Of a DNA stretch of 64,000 nucleotides, positions 32,867 to 41,104 are shown piece after piece. The first letter of the stretch is position 1; the number at the start of each line of letters is the position of its first letter. The translations under genes and the position numbers were made by a program. Under the pieces are notes generated by a model. That model saw only the letters and a program-made list of their open reading frames with translations. It searched no databases and was not told the DNA's origin. Source of the DNA: Streptomyces sp. XY006 (GTDB lineage Bacteria; Actinomycetota; Actinomycetes; Streptomycetales; Streptomycetaceae); NCBI RefSeq assembly GCF_002237655.1, contig NZ_NOKT01000012.1:165512-229511 (forward strand), read 5' to 3'.

Positions 32867-33882
32867 TTCACCAGCCCGAAGCGGCGCAGTGCCGCGACGA
32901 CGCGTTCCACGCCCTCGACCGTGCGGATGGTCGGGTTCATGGCCTGCCCGCTGAGCAGTACGTACCGCTTGTGCCGGACCGCGTCCATGTTCCTGGTGGC
33001 CGGGTTGGACTCCAGGAAGGCGATCTTCCTCGCGGCCGACTCGGCGGTCTGCGACTTGCGGGTCAGATCGCCGATGACGAGGACGTCGGGGTCGCGGTCG
33101 GCGACCGTCTCCCAGTTGATCTGCGGCCACTCCTCGTGCGTGTCGTCGAAGACGTTCCGCGCGCCCAGGGAACGGGTGATGATGCCGGGCGCCCCGCAAC
33201 AGCCCGCCATGTAGGGCGACTCGGAGTTGGCGAACCAGTACAGGAGGGTCACGTCGGAGGCGTCGACGCCCGCGGTGGCCTTCTCCATCCGCTGCCGGAG
33301 GGAGGCCACGAGCTCGTCGCCGCGCTCCGGCACGCCGAAGACGGCCGCGAGGTCCCGCACCTCGCCGTAGATGGTGTCCATGCCGAGGGCCTTGGCGCGC
33401 GCGCCGTCACCGCCGCCCGAGTTGTCCTTGCCGGCGCAGTCGGACGGTGAGACGTAGGTGGGGACGCCGAGCTTTGCGAACTGCTCGCGGGTGGCGACCC
33501 CGCCCTGGCCGAGGGTGGAGACGAAGGACGCGGCGACGAAGTCCGGGTCCGCGTCCAGGACCCGCTCGAAGGAGGGGTTGTCGTCGGCGATGCGCGGCAC
33601 GCGGGCGTTGGCCTTCTCCAGCCCCTTCATCACGGGATCGGTCCAGGTGGCGGTGCCCGCGAGGCGGTCGGCGAGACCGAGCGAGAGCAGGATCTCGGTG
33701 GTGCCCTGGTTGAGGGAGACGGCGTGCCGCGGCGGGGCCTCGACCCGCACCTCCTGGCCGCAATTGCGCAAGGAGACGGCGGCGGCCTTCGCGGAGGCGG
33801 GCTCGGCGTCGCCGCAGCCGGTCAGGAGCAGGGAGCCGGCCGCGAGCAGCACGGCGGCACGGGCGGGCGGGGCGAGGGGCAC
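32863..33882 (-). CDS. btuF: Cobalamin-binding lipoprotein (BtuF-type solute-binding protein)
   Basis: A 339-residue extracellular lipoprotein. A short lipoprotein signal ends in the lipobox LLTGC (Cys 23), followed by an acidic linker and a periplasmic-binding fold of the BtuF/FepB type. Segments such as HAVSLNQGTTEILLSLGLADRLAG and WETVADRDPDVLVIGD are characteristic. It delivers the ligand to BtuC. GTG 33882 has GAGGAC about 9 bases upstream. It is the first gene after the cobalamin aptamer. The protein has several cysteines (CAGK, GCCGAPG), unusual for this class. Confidence 0.88.
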   Translation of the reverse strand: MPLAPPARAAVLLAAGSLLLTGCGDAEPASAKAAAVSLRNCGQEVRVEAPPRHAVSLNQGTTEILLSLGLADRLAGTATWTDPVMKGLEKANARVPRIADDNPSFERVLDADPDFVAASFVSTLGQGGVATREQFAKLGVPTYVSPSDCAGKDNSGGGDGARAKALGMDTIYGEVRDLAAVFGVPERGDELVASLRQRMEKATAGVDASDVTLLYWFANSESPYMAGCCGAPGIITRSLGARNVFDDTHEEWPQINWETVADRDPDVLVIGDLTRKSQTAESAARKIAFLESNPATRNMDAVRHKRYVLLSGQAMNPTIRTVEGVERVVAALRRFGLVK

Positions 33883-33967
33883 GGGGAACCAGTCCTCAGT
33901 CGTCGAGGGCCCGATCGCGGAGCCCGGTCGTACGGTGCTCCCCCGCCGCGCACCGGCCGCGGGGGCC

Positions 33968-34128
33968 GCCAGCAGGTCTTCGGACTCGGGTTCACCCGGA
34001 ACGGAGCGCCTTCCCGGACGTCCGTGCAGGAGTCCAGTGGCCGAGGCCCCGCCCGTCCCCCTCACCGCTGCGCGTCAGTTCCGGATTCGCACCGGATTCC
34101 CTGACCCACGTACATGGGTTCGACTGGC
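33968..34128 (-). promoter_or_regulatory. Cobalamin (AdoCbl) riboswitch
   Basis: Read on the minus strand, the aptamer shows the ordered signatures of the class. GCCAG opens the P1 stem (34128-34124). GTCAGGGAATCCGGTGCGAA forms the P3 region near 34115-34085, followed by CCGG and AACTG. The B12-box-like GGCCACTGGA is at 34041-34032, GGGAAGGCGCTCC at 34014-34002, and the closing segment GAGTCCGAAGACCTGCTGGC at 33987-33968 includes CTGGC, which pairs with P1. It sits 86 bases before btuF and predicts shut-off of the importer when B12 is plentiful. Confidence 0.92.
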
Positions 34129-34226
34129 CTCGGCAAGCTATCACGGCGGCTCGGCGGGGAATCACCGCGCGTCCCGCGTCGTTGCCGGGACAGCACTTCG
34201 TTCACGACGTTCCGAGGAGGCCGCCG

Positions 34227-34655
34227 GTGTACGGCGACGAGGCAACGGTCCGCAGGATCCTCAACGAGCTCGGCGACACCTGGGCCGTGGTGGGCCTGTC
34301 GTCGAACCGGCAGCGCGCGGCGTACGGCGTCGCGGCCGTGCTCCAGCGCTTCGGCAAGCGCGTCGTGCCGGTGCACCCGAAGGCCGAGACGGTGCACGGC
34401 GAGCAGGGGTACGCGAGCCTGGCGGACATCCCCTTCGACGTGGACGTCGTGGACGTCTTCGTCAACAGCGAGCTCGCCGGAGCCGTCGCGGACGAGGCGG
34501 TCGCCAAGGGCGCCAAGGGCGTCTGGTTCCAGCTGGGCGTCGTCGACGAGGCGGCGTACGAGCGCACCCGCGCCGCCGGTCTGGAGATGGTGATGGACCG
34601 CTGCCCGGCGATCGAGATCCCGCGGCTTCCCCAGGGCGGCGCGCAGGGTTCCTGA
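34227..34655 (+). CDS. CoA-binding domain protein
   Basis: A 142-residue single-domain protein of the CoA-binding (succinyl-CoA-synthetase-like Rossmann) family. The nucleotide loop is WAVVGLSSNRQRAAYGV, with VVPVHPKAETVHGEQ and KGVWFQLGVVDEAAYE following. Stand-alone members are of unknown function and probably bind CoA or a nucleotide. GTG 34227 follows a strong GAGGAGG at 34213-34219. The longer in-frame start at 34182 is not needed. Divergent from the riboswitch. Confidence 0.87.
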   Translation: MYGDEATVRRILNELGDTWAVVGLSSNRQRAAYGVAAVLQRFGKRVVPVHPKAETVHGEQGYASLADIPFDVDVVDVFVNSELAGAVADEAVAKGAKGVWFQLGVVDEAAYERTRAAGLEMVMDRCPAIEIPRLPQGGAQGS

Positions 34656-34707
34656 GGCGCTTCCCGGACGGGCGCCCCGAACGTGCCCGTCCCCCGGGGC
34701 CGGCCTC

Positions 34708-34713
34708 CATAAT
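34708..34713 (+). promoter_or_regulatory. -10 box (CATAAT) for the flavoprotein hydroxylase
   Basis: CATAAT is a near-consensus -10 box ending 7 bases before ATG 34721. This suggests leaderless transcription and argues for that ATG over the one at 34712, which overlaps the box. Confidence 0.5.
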
Positions 34714-34720
34714 GAGCGGC

Positions 34721-35944
34721 ATGACCGAGCTCCCGCCGCTCGCCGGCTCCGGCGCCCCAGCACGCTTCCCGGTCGTGGTCGTGGGCGCCGGCCCCGCGGG
34801 GCTGACCGTCGGGAACATCCTGCGGGCCGCCTCGGTGGACTGCCTGGTGCTGGAGACCGGGACCCGGGAGTTCATCGAACAGCGGCCCCGGGCCGGGGTC
34901 ATCGAGGAATGGGCCGTGCGGGGCCTGGAGAAACGCGGCCTCGCCCGCAACCTGCTGGACCGGGCGGAACTGCACACCGCCTGCGAGTTCCGCTTCGACG
35001 GGGAGCGCTACCGCTTCCCCTACGGCGAACTGACGGGCAGCCACCACTTCGTCTACCCGCAGCCGCTGCTCGTGACGGACCTGGTCCGCGAGTACGCCGA
35101 CGTGCGCGGCGGCGAGATCCGCTTCGGCGTCCGGGACGTACGGCTCCACGACCTCGACTCCGACCGGCCCTCGGTGTCGTACGTCTGCCCCGACACGGGT
35201 GAACGGCAGGTCGTGCGGGCCGCCTTCGTCGCCGGGTGCGACGGGGCGCGCGGGGTGACCCGGGCGTCGCTGCCCCCGGACCGGGTGCGGATCGCCCGGC
35301 ACGACTACGGCATCGGCTGGCTGGCCCTGCTGGCCGAGGCCCCGCCGTCCACGGACTGCGTGCTGTTCGGCTGTCATGCCCGCGGCTTCGCCGGGCAGAT
35401 GCCGCGCAGCCCGGAGGTGACCCGCTACTACCTGCAGTGCCCGCCGGGCGACGATCCGGAGAACTGGCCGCACGAGCGCGTCTGGGCGGAGCTCCGGGAG
35501 CGGCTCGGGGCGTCCGGCGCGCCGCCACTGACGGAGGGGCGGCTCATCGAGAAGCGCGTGCTGGACATGCACGACTACGTGGTGGAGCCCCTGGTGCACG
35601 GCCGGCTGTACCTCGCCGGCGACGCGGCCCACCTGGTCGCCCCCATCGCCGCCAAGGGCATGAACCTCGCCCTGCACGACGCCTTCCTGCTGGGTGACGC
35701 CCTGGTGGACCGTCTGACCCGGGGTGAGGACGGCGGTCTGGCCGGCTATGCCCGGGCAAGTCTGCGGCGCGTGTGGGACTACCAGGAGTTCTCCCACTGG
35801 CTGTCCGAGGTGTACCACGGCACTGCGGCGGGCGATCCGTTCCGCGCGGGCACCACGCTGGCCCGGCTGCGCCGCCTGTTCACCTCGCCCGCCGCGGCGG
35901 CCGCCTTCGCCGAGCAGTACCTGGGGACGGCCGCGCGGTACTGA
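34721..35944 (+). CDS. pobA: 4-hydroxybenzoate 3-monooxygenase-like flavoprotein
   Basis: A 407-residue class A flavin hydroxylase that would convert 4-hydroxybenzoate to protocatechuate with NADPH and O2. The FAD loop is VVVVGAGPAGLTVG, the DG motif is AGCDGARGVTR, and the second FAD motif is YLAGDAAHLVAPIAAKGMN. PobA-like segments (RPRAGVIEEWAVRGLE, GSHHFVYPQPLL) support this assignment over a general phenol hydroxylase. No protocatechuate genes lie nearby, so the pathway partner is elsewhere or the substrate differs. Confidence 0.83.
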   Translation: MTELPPLAGSGAPARFPVVVVGAGPAGLTVGNILRAASVDCLVLETGTREFIEQRPRAGVIEEWAVRGLEKRGLARNLLDRAELHTACEFRFDGERYRFPYGELTGSHHFVYPQPLLVTDLVREYADVRGGEIRFGVRDVRLHDLDSDRPSVSYVCPDTGERQVVRAAFVAGCDGARGVTRASLPPDRVRIARHDYGIGWLALLAEAPPSTDCVLFGCHARGFAGQMPRSPEVTRYYLQCPPGDDPENWPHERVWAELRERLGASGAPPLTEGRLIEKRVLDMHDYVVEPLVHGRLYLAGDAAHLVAPIAAKGMNLALHDAFLLGDALVDRLTRGEDGGLAGYARASLRRVWDYQEFSHWLSEVYHGTAAGDPFRAGTTLARLRRLFTSPAAAAAFAEQYLGTAARY

Positions 35945-35946
35945 CC

Positions 35947-36306
35947 TCAGTCGTGCGCGGGATGGTCGCCGAGCCGGTGATCGGCCACGTTCAGCGCCTC
36001 GTCCACGAGCCTGCGCAGATGGCCGTCGCGCAGTGAGTAGACGACCCGGCGGCCTTCCTTCCGGGTGTTCACCAGGCCCGCGAGCCGCAGGCGCGCCAGG
36101 TGCTGGCTGACGGCCGGACGGGCCGCCCCGCACGCCTCGGTGAGCGTCGTGACGTCGGCCTCTCCCCCGGTCAGGGCGTGCAGCAGGGCGAGCCGGGTCC
36201 GGTCGCCGAGCAGCGCGAGGAGTTCGGCGGCGAGCGCGAACTGCTCCTCGCCGGGGCTGCGCGGGTGCGCATGGTGCGCAGGTGACAGGTGCATGCGTGC
36301 GCTCAT
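35947..36306 (-). CDS. ArsR/SmtB-family metal-responsive repressor
   Basis: A repressor of about 119 residues with an ArsR winged helix (LLALLGDRTRLALLHAL and ACGAARPAVSQHLARLRLAG). A His-rich N-terminus (HLSPAHHAHP) and a last helix, DEALNVADHRLGDHPAHD, carry Asp/His residues placed like the zinc-sensing alpha-5 site of SmtB/CzrA. It faces a CDF zinc exporter across a 61-base gap and most likely represses it until zinc is high. ATG 36306 follows CATTAT by 6 bases. A GTG two codons upstream is the alternative. Confidence 0.9.
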   Translation of the reverse strand: MSARMHLSPAHHAHPRSPGEEQFALAAELLALLGDRTRLALLHALTGGEADVTTLTEACGAARPAVSQHLARLRLAGLVNTRKEGRRVVYSLRDGHLRRLVDEALNVADHRLGDHPAHD

Positions 36307-36367
36307 ACGCACATAATGGCGCCAGGGACGCGCACGCGTCCACTCACCCGCACCGGAAGGGACCCCC

Positions 36368-37480
36368 GTGAGCGACCGGCACGAGCACTCCCACCCCCAC
36401 GACCACGACCACGCCCATCACCGTGGCCGCAGTCATGACGACGACCCTGGTCACGATCACGGCCACGACCACGACCACGGCCACGGCCACCGGCACGGTC
36501 TGCGCCACCGCCTGGGGCACCTGCTCACCCCGCATTCCCACGAGACGGCCGACAAGGTCGACTCTGCCCTGGAGTCCTCGGCGCGCGGGATGCGGGCGCT
36601 GTGGGTCTCGCTCGCGGTGCTCGGCGCGACGGCGCTGGCGCAGGCGTTCGTGGTGGCCGCCTCCGGTTCGGTGGCGCTGCTCGGGGACACGGTGCACAAC
36701 ACGGCGGACGCGCTGACGGCCGTGCCGCTCGGCATCGCGTTCGTGCTGGGGCGGCGGGCGGCCACGCGCCGTTTCACCTACGGCTACGGCCGCGCCGAGG
36801 ACCTGGCGGGCCTGGTGATCGTGCTGACGATCGCCGCGTCGGCGGTCTTCGCCGGATGGACGGCGGTCGACCGTCTGCTCGACCCCCGACCGGTGGAGCA
36901 TGTCCCGGCGGTCGCCGTGGCCGCGCTGGTGGGGTTCGCGGGCAACGAGTGGGTGGCCCGCTACCGCATCCGCGTGGGCCGCGCGATCGGTTCGGCAGCG
37001 CTGGTCGCCGACGGGCTGCACGCCCGCACGGACGGTTTCACGTCCCTGGCCGTGCTGCTGGGCGCCGGTGGCTCGGCGCTGGGCCTGCAGTCGGCCGACC
37101 CGCTCGTCGGCCTGGCCATCACGGCGGCGATCGCGCTGGTCCTGCGGGACGCGGCACGGGAGGTGTTCCGGCGGGTGCTGGACGCCGTCGACCCGGCCCT
37201 GGTCGACCGGGCCGAGCGGGCGCTGGCCGGGGTCCCCGGCGTGCGCGGGGTGGGTGAGCTGCGGCTGCGCTGGATCGGCCACCGGCTGCGCGCCGAGGTG
37301 GCGGTCGTGGTGGACGGCGAGGCGACGGTGCGCGAGGCCCACCGGATCGCCGTCGACGCCGAGCACGCGCTGCTGCACGCGGTGCCCCGCCTCACCGCGG
37401 CGCTGGTGCACGCCGACCCGGAACCGGCCCCCGGCGAGAGCGACCCCCATCTGCCGCTCGCGCACCACACGGCGGCGTAG
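36368..37480 (+). CDS. CDF-family zinc/cation exporter with His-rich N-terminus
   Basis: A 370-residue cation diffusion facilitator. Six membrane segments lie at about residues 75-270. The metal sites are LGDTVHNTAD in the second helix and ADGLHARTDG in the fifth, giving a His/Asp arrangement linked to zinc. A cytoplasmic C-terminal domain follows (about 275-350). The first 59 residues hold 21 histidines in HxH/HD runs, a probable metal buffer. GTG 36368 has a GGAAGGG site. Divergent from an ArsR repressor that probably controls it. Confidence 0.93.
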   Translation: MSDRHEHSHPHDHDHAHHRGRSHDDDPGHDHGHDHDHGHGHRHGLRHRLGHLLTPHSHETADKVDSALESSARGMRALWVSLAVLGATALAQAFVVAASGSVALLGDTVHNTADALTAVPLGIAFVLGRRAATRRFTYGYGRAEDLAGLVIVLTIAASAVFAGWTAVDRLLDPRPVEHVPAVAVAALVGFAGNEWVARYRIRVGRAIGSAALVADGLHARTDGFTSLAVLLGAGGSALGLQSADPLVGLAITAAIALVLRDAAREVFRRVLDAVDPALVDRAERALAGVPGVRGVGELRLRWIGHRLRAEVAVVVDGEATVREAHRIAVDAEHALLHAVPRLTAALVHADPEPAPGESDPHLPLAHHTAA

Positions 37481-37481
37481 G

Positions 37482-38039
37482 TCAGGAGAGCCCGAGCCCC
37501 TCCAGGACCACCGCGCCCGGGAGTTCCGCGAACGCCTTGCCCGGCACCAGGAGCTTGCCGCGCCGCCGGCCGCTGCCGACGAGCACGTACGGCAGGTCGA
37601 CGACGGCGGCGTCCACCAGCACGGGCCAGCCGTCCGGCAGGCCGAGCGGGGTGATGCCGCCGTACTCCATGCCGGTCTCGCCGGTCGCCGTGTCCATGGG
37701 GGCGAAGGACGCCTTGCGGGCGCCGAGCCGGCGGCGCACGGTGGTGTTGACGTCGACCCGCGTGGTGGACAGCACGACACAGGCGGCGAGCGTGGTCTCG
37801 CCGCCGCGCTTGCCGGAGACCACCACGCAGTTGGCGGACTGCTCCAGCAGCTCGCGGCCGTAGTGCTCCACGAAGGTGGCCGTGTCGGCCCATTCCGGCT
37901 CGGTGTCCACGTAGAGGATCCGCTCGGCCGGGACGGCACCCTGCCAGTGGCGTACGGCCTCGGCGACCGGGCCGGTGAGTTCGTCGAGGCAGTGGGGCGC
38001 CGGGCGGGCGTCGTCGAAGTGTCCGATGGGTGCGCGCAT
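37482..38039 (-). CDS. YbaK/EbsC aminoacyl-tRNA deacylase-like protein
   Basis: A 185-residue protein of the YbaK/ProX editing-domain family, which hydrolyses mischarged Cys- or Ala-tRNAPro. Family-like segments are VVVSGKRGGETTLAACVVLST, RRRLGARKASFAP and GGITPLGLPDGWPVLVD, the last matching the GGxxPxG signature. The substrate-determining Lys is probably the one in GARKASF. ATG 38039 starts MRAPIGHFDDARP. Read toward the convergent CDF gene. Confidence 0.87.
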   Translation of the reverse strand: MRAPIGHFDDARPAPHCLDELTGPVAEAVRHWQGAVPAERILYVDTEPEWADTATFVEHYGRELLEQSANCVVVSGKRGGETTLAACVVLSTTRVDVNTTVRRRLGARKASFAPMDTATGETGMEYGGITPLGLPDGWPVLVDAAVVDLPYVLVGSGRRRGKLLVPGKAFAELPGAVVLEGLGLS

Positions 38040-38082
38040 GGGCCGCACGCTAACAACTTCCGGCCGCCTTCGGCCGGTCGTC

Positions 38083-38655
38083 TCAGGGCACGGGCGGCAC
38101 CGAGACGGCCATGACCATCTCCATCGGCACCTCGCCGGTGTTGCCGTAGGTGTGGGAGACGCTGGCCTCGAAGTGGACGGTCGCGCCCGCGGGGACGCGG
38201 TGCTCGACACCGTCGACGGTGAGCGTCAGCTCGCCCGCCGTGACGTGGAGCAGTTCGGTCGTGCCGGCGGGGTGCGGGTCCGAGGCGCTGCTCTCGCCGG
38301 GCATGAGCCGCCAGTCCCACATCTCCAGCGGGCCGGGCGCCTCGGTGCCGGCGAGCAGCCGGTTGTAGCTGCCGGCGTCGGTGTGCCACAGCCGTACGGC
38401 CTGCTCGGCGGGGACGATGCGGACGTTCGGGCCCTGCTCGTGTTCCAGCAGGGTGGTGATGCTGACGCCGAGCGCGTCGCCGATCTTGACGACGGTGCCG
38501 AGGCTGGGGTTGGTGCGGGCCTGCTCGATCTGGATGAGCATGCCGCGGCTGACGCCCGCGCGGGCGGCGAGCACGTCCAGGGTGAAGCCGCGCACCGCGC
38601 GCCAGTGCTTGACGCTGCGCGCCAGGGACTGGGTCAGCAGGTCGAGGTCCGACAC
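38083..38655 (-). CDS. XRE-family regulator with cupin domain
   Basis: A 190-residue regulator. The helix-turn-helix (about 10-65; FTLDVLAARAGVSRGMLIQIEQARTNPS) is followed by a cupin sensor (about 105-185; AGTTELLHVTAGELTLTVDG and VHFEASVSHTYGN). Similar proteins control metabolite or amino-acid genes. GTG 38655 follows GGACGGA. The divergent DMT transporter is the probable target, and a GTGCA-N6-TGCAC dyad lies between them. The ligand is unknown. Confidence 0.9.
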   Translation of the reverse strand: MSDLDLLTQSLARSVKHWRAVRGFTLDVLAARAGVSRGMLIQIEQARTNPSLGTVVKIGDALGVSITTLLEHEQGPNVRIVPAEQAVRLWHTDAGSYNRLLAGTEAPGPLEMWDWRLMPGESSASDPHPAGTTELLHVTAGELTLTVDGVEHRVPAGATVHFEASVSHTYGNTGEVPMEMVMAVSVPPVP

Positions 38656-38682
38656 ATTCCGTCCAATATTCTGTATGACACA

Positions 38683-38698
38683 GTGCAACAGGATGCAC
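38683..38698. promoter_or_regulatory. Inverted repeat GTGCA-N6-TGCAC
   Basis: A perfect 5-base dyad with a 6-base centre in the divergent gap between the XRE-cupin regulator and the DMT transporter, 27 bases from the regulator start. It is the best candidate operator for the local regulator. Confidence 0.4.
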
Positions 38699-38708
38699 TA
38701 TGGTGTGG

Positions 38709-38736
38709 TTGACCTGATCGTTCACTGAACTGTACT
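38709..38736 (+). promoter_or_regulatory. Promoter of the DMT transporter
   Basis: TTGACC (38709-38714), a 16-base spacer and TGTACT (38731-38736) lie 16 bases before the ATG at 38753. The -35 is a good match and the -10 is weak. Confidence 0.4.
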
Positions 38737-38752
38737 GCGAGGCCCGAGTCCC

Positions 38753-39610
38753 ATGACAGCGCTCTTCGCCCTGGCCACCAGCGTGCTGTGGGGGCTGGCC
38801 GACTTCGGCGGCGGTCTGCTGACCCGGCGCACGCCCGCGCTCACGGTGGTCGTCGTGTCCCAGTCGATCGCGGTGGCCGTGCTGGGCGTGGTCGTCGTGG
38901 CGACCGGCGGCTGGAGCGAGGCGGGCCCGCAGCTGTGGTTCGCCGTGGCGGCGGGTCTGGTCGGGCCGGTGGCGATGCTGGCCTTCTACAAGGCGCTCGC
39001 GCTGGGCCCCATGGGCGTGGTCTCGCCGCTCGGCTCGATCGGCGTGGCCGTGCCGGTCGGGGTGGGTCTGGTGCTGGGCGAGCGTCCCGGCCTGCTGCAG
39101 TTCGTGGGCATCCTGGTGGCCGTCGCCGGGGTCTGCCTCGCGGGCGGGCCCCAGTTCCGGGGCGCTCCGGTGCAGCGCCAGGCCATCGCGCTGACCCTGC
39201 TCGCGGCGTTCGGCTTCGGCGCGGTGATGGCACTGATCGCCGAGGCCTCGACGACGCTGACGGGCCTGTTCCTCGCGCTGTTCGTGCAGCGGGTGACCAA
39301 CGTCGCCGCCGGCGGCCTGGCGCTGTACGTCTCGGTGCGGCGCGGCGCGCCCGCCCTCCCGGCGGACGGTTTCCCGTGGCGCACGCTGCCGGCCCTCGCC
39401 TTCGTCGGCCTCGCGGACGTCGCCGCCAACGGCACCTACTCGATCGCGGCCCAGCAGGGCCCGGTCACCGTGGCGGCCGTCCTCGCCTCGCTCTACCCGG
39501 TGGTGACGGCCGTGGCCGCGCGGGGGTTCCTGCGCGAGCGGCTGCGGGCGATCCAGGCCGCGGGCGCGGGACTGGCCCTGGTCGGGACGGTCCTGCTGGC
39601 GTCGGGCTGA
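38753..39610 (+). CDS. EamA/DMT-family transporter
   Basis: A 285-residue membrane protein of the drug/metabolite transporter superfamily. About ten hydrophobic helices form two EamA repeats (about 1-135 and 145-285), with GPMGVVSPLGSIGVAVPVG and GPVTVAAVLASLYPVVTAV as the repeat-end segments. It probably exports a small metabolite or amino acid. The substrate is unknown. The divergent cupin regulator is the likely controller. Confidence 0.9.
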   Translation: MTALFALATSVLWGLADFGGGLLTRRTPALTVVVVSQSIAVAVLGVVVVATGGWSEAGPQLWFAVAAGLVGPVAMLAFYKALALGPMGVVSPLGSIGVAVPVGVGLVLGERPGLLQFVGILVAVAGVCLAGGPQFRGAPVQRQAIALTLLAAFGFGAVMALIAEASTTLTGLFLALFVQRVTNVAAGGLALYVSVRRGAPALPADGFPWRTLPALAFVGLADVAANGTYSIAAQQGPVTVAAVLASLYPVVTAVAARGFLRERLRAIQAAGAGLALVGTVLLASG

Positions 39611-39620
39611 GCCGGCCGGC

Positions 39621-40418
39621 TCAGGAGCCCGGCTCCAGCTCCGCGAGACCGGCCGCCGCCTCCTCGTCCAGCTCGGCCAGCCGGGCCGCCGTCTCCTCGT
39701 CGAGTTCCGACAGCGCCCGCAACTGCTCGGGGGTGACGCCCTCCGGGATCGGCACCGGCGCCGGGGTGCGCAGCGGCGGCTGCCAGCCGTCGGCCGGGGT
39801 CCAGCGCCGTACGACGCGGGCCGGCGCGCCCGCCACCACCGCGTGGTCCGGCACCGCGCCCCGCACCACCGCGCCCGCGGCCACCACCACGTTCCGCCCG
39901 ATCCGCGCCCCGGGCAGGATCACCGCTCCCGTGCCGATCCAGCAGCCGGTGCCGATCTCCACCGGCTCCATCCGCGGCCACTGCTTGCCGATCGGCTGGT
40001 GCGGGTCGTCGTAGGAGTGGTTCGTGGACGTGACGTACACGTACGGGCCGAAGTAGCAGTCGCTGCCGATCGTGACGGTGGTGTCCGCGATGACGTGGCT
40101 GCCGCGGCCCAGGACGACGCCGTCGCCGATGCGCAGGATGGGGTCCGGGCCGAGGTCGAGGTCCGGCATCAGACCGGCGGTCAGGGTGACCTGCTCGCCG
40201 ATGATGCAGTGGGAGCCGAGGTGGATCCAGGGCTCGCCGAAGACCGTGCCGAGCGGGAACGCCAGCCTGGTACCTGTTCCCATCGCGCCGAAGCGGTAGC
40301 GCCCCGGGTGTTCGGCGGTCACGGAGGCCGTGCGCTGCAGCCAGGCCCAGCCCGCGTGGACGGCGCGCTGTGTGAGGCCCCGCCGCCAGGATGAGAACGT
40401 GTTCTTGCGCTTCGGCAC
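39621..40418 (-). CDS. Left-handed beta-helix acyltransferase
   Basis: A 265-residue hexapeptide-repeat protein of the CysE/WcaF-like acetyltransferase class. Repeat turns are seen at LGSHCIIGEQVTL, IGDGVVLGRGSHVIADTTVTIGSD and IGTGCWIGTGAVILPGARIGRNVVVAAGAVV, with the catalytic-type His in TSTNHSYDD. The last 60 residues are a charged Glu/Ala tail. The acceptor is probably a sugar, but there are no polysaccharide genes nearby. GTG 40418 follows GGTGA. Confidence 0.83.
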   Translation of the reverse strand: MPKRKNTFSSWRRGLTQRAVHAGWAWLQRTASVTAEHPGRYRFGAMGTGTRLAFPLGTVFGEPWIHLGSHCIIGEQVTLTAGLMPDLDLGPDPILRIGDGVVLGRGSHVIADTTVTIGSDCYFGPYVYVTSTNHSYDDPHQPIGKQWPRMEPVEIGTGCWIGTGAVILPGARIGRNVVVAAGAVVRGAVPDHAVVAGAPARVVRRWTPADGWQPPLRTPAPVPIPEGVTPEQLRALSELDEETAARLAELDEEAAAGLAELEPGS

Positions 40419-40528
40419 GAGCTCACCGTACTCAGCGGACCGAGCGCGCAGCGGGCCGAGGGCCTGTGATCTTCGCCCTACCGCGTGGCGTACGGTGCGG
40501 GGTGTCCACGACATCTCAGGAGGCGGGC

Positions 40529-41056
40529 ATGGCACAGCGGGCGATGATCACTGGGATCGGCGGCAGGGAGCCGGAGATCGACGAGACGGCGTTCGTGGCG
40601 CCGACGGCGTCGGTGATCGGCGGCGTGACGCTGGGCGTCGGCGCGAGTGTCTGGTACGGGGCCGTGCTGCGCGGGGACGTCGAGTCGATCTCCGTCGGGG
40701 CGAGCAGCAACGTGCAGGACAACTGCACGCTCCACGCCGACCCGGGCTTTCCCGTCACGGTCGGCGAGCGGGTCTCCATCGGGCACAACGCGGTGGTGCA
40801 CGGGGCGACGGTCGAGGACGACTGCCTGATCGGCATGGGGGCGACCGTGCTGAACGGGGCCGTGATCGGCGCCGGGTCGCTGGTCGCCGCGCAGGCGCTG
40901 GTCCCGCAGGGGATGGTCGTGCCGCCCGGGTCGCTGGTCGCCGGGGTCCCCGCGAAGGTCCGGCGGGAGCTGTCGGAGGAGGAGCGGCAGGGCGTCACCC
41001 TGAACGGCACGATGTACGCCGAGCTGGCGAAGGCGCACCGGGATGTGCACGCATAG
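40529..41056 (+). CDS. Gamma-type carbonic anhydrase-like protein
   Basis: A 175-residue left-handed beta-helix protein of the gamma-carbonic anhydrase/PaaY family. Family metal-binding His positions are seen in DNCTLHADPGFP and SIGHNAVVHG, with repeat turns throughout. Members hydrate CO2, or act on CoA thioesters in the PaaY branch. The ATG has a strong CAGGAGG site 6 bases upstream. Divergent from the other beta-helix protein, so the two may have a shared control region. Confidence 0.88.
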   Translation: MAQRAMITGIGGREPEIDETAFVAPTASVIGGVTLGVGASVWYGAVLRGDVESISVGASSNVQDNCTLHADPGFPVTVGERVSIGHNAVVHGATVEDDCLIGMGATVLNGAVIGAGSLVAAQALVPQGMVVPPGSLVAGVPAKVRRELSEEERQGVTLNGTMYAELAKAHRDVHA

Positions 41057-41104
41057 GCGGTGCGGCGGGTGCGGCGCCTCGGGGGCTGATCGCGCCGTTG
41101 CCCC

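Noticed and set aside
34721..35944. Start of an aromatic-degradation cluster at the PobA-like gene
   Set aside because: No protocatechuate dioxygenase, lactonase or pca regulator lies on either side. The adjacent genes are metal homeostasis and a CoA-binding protein.
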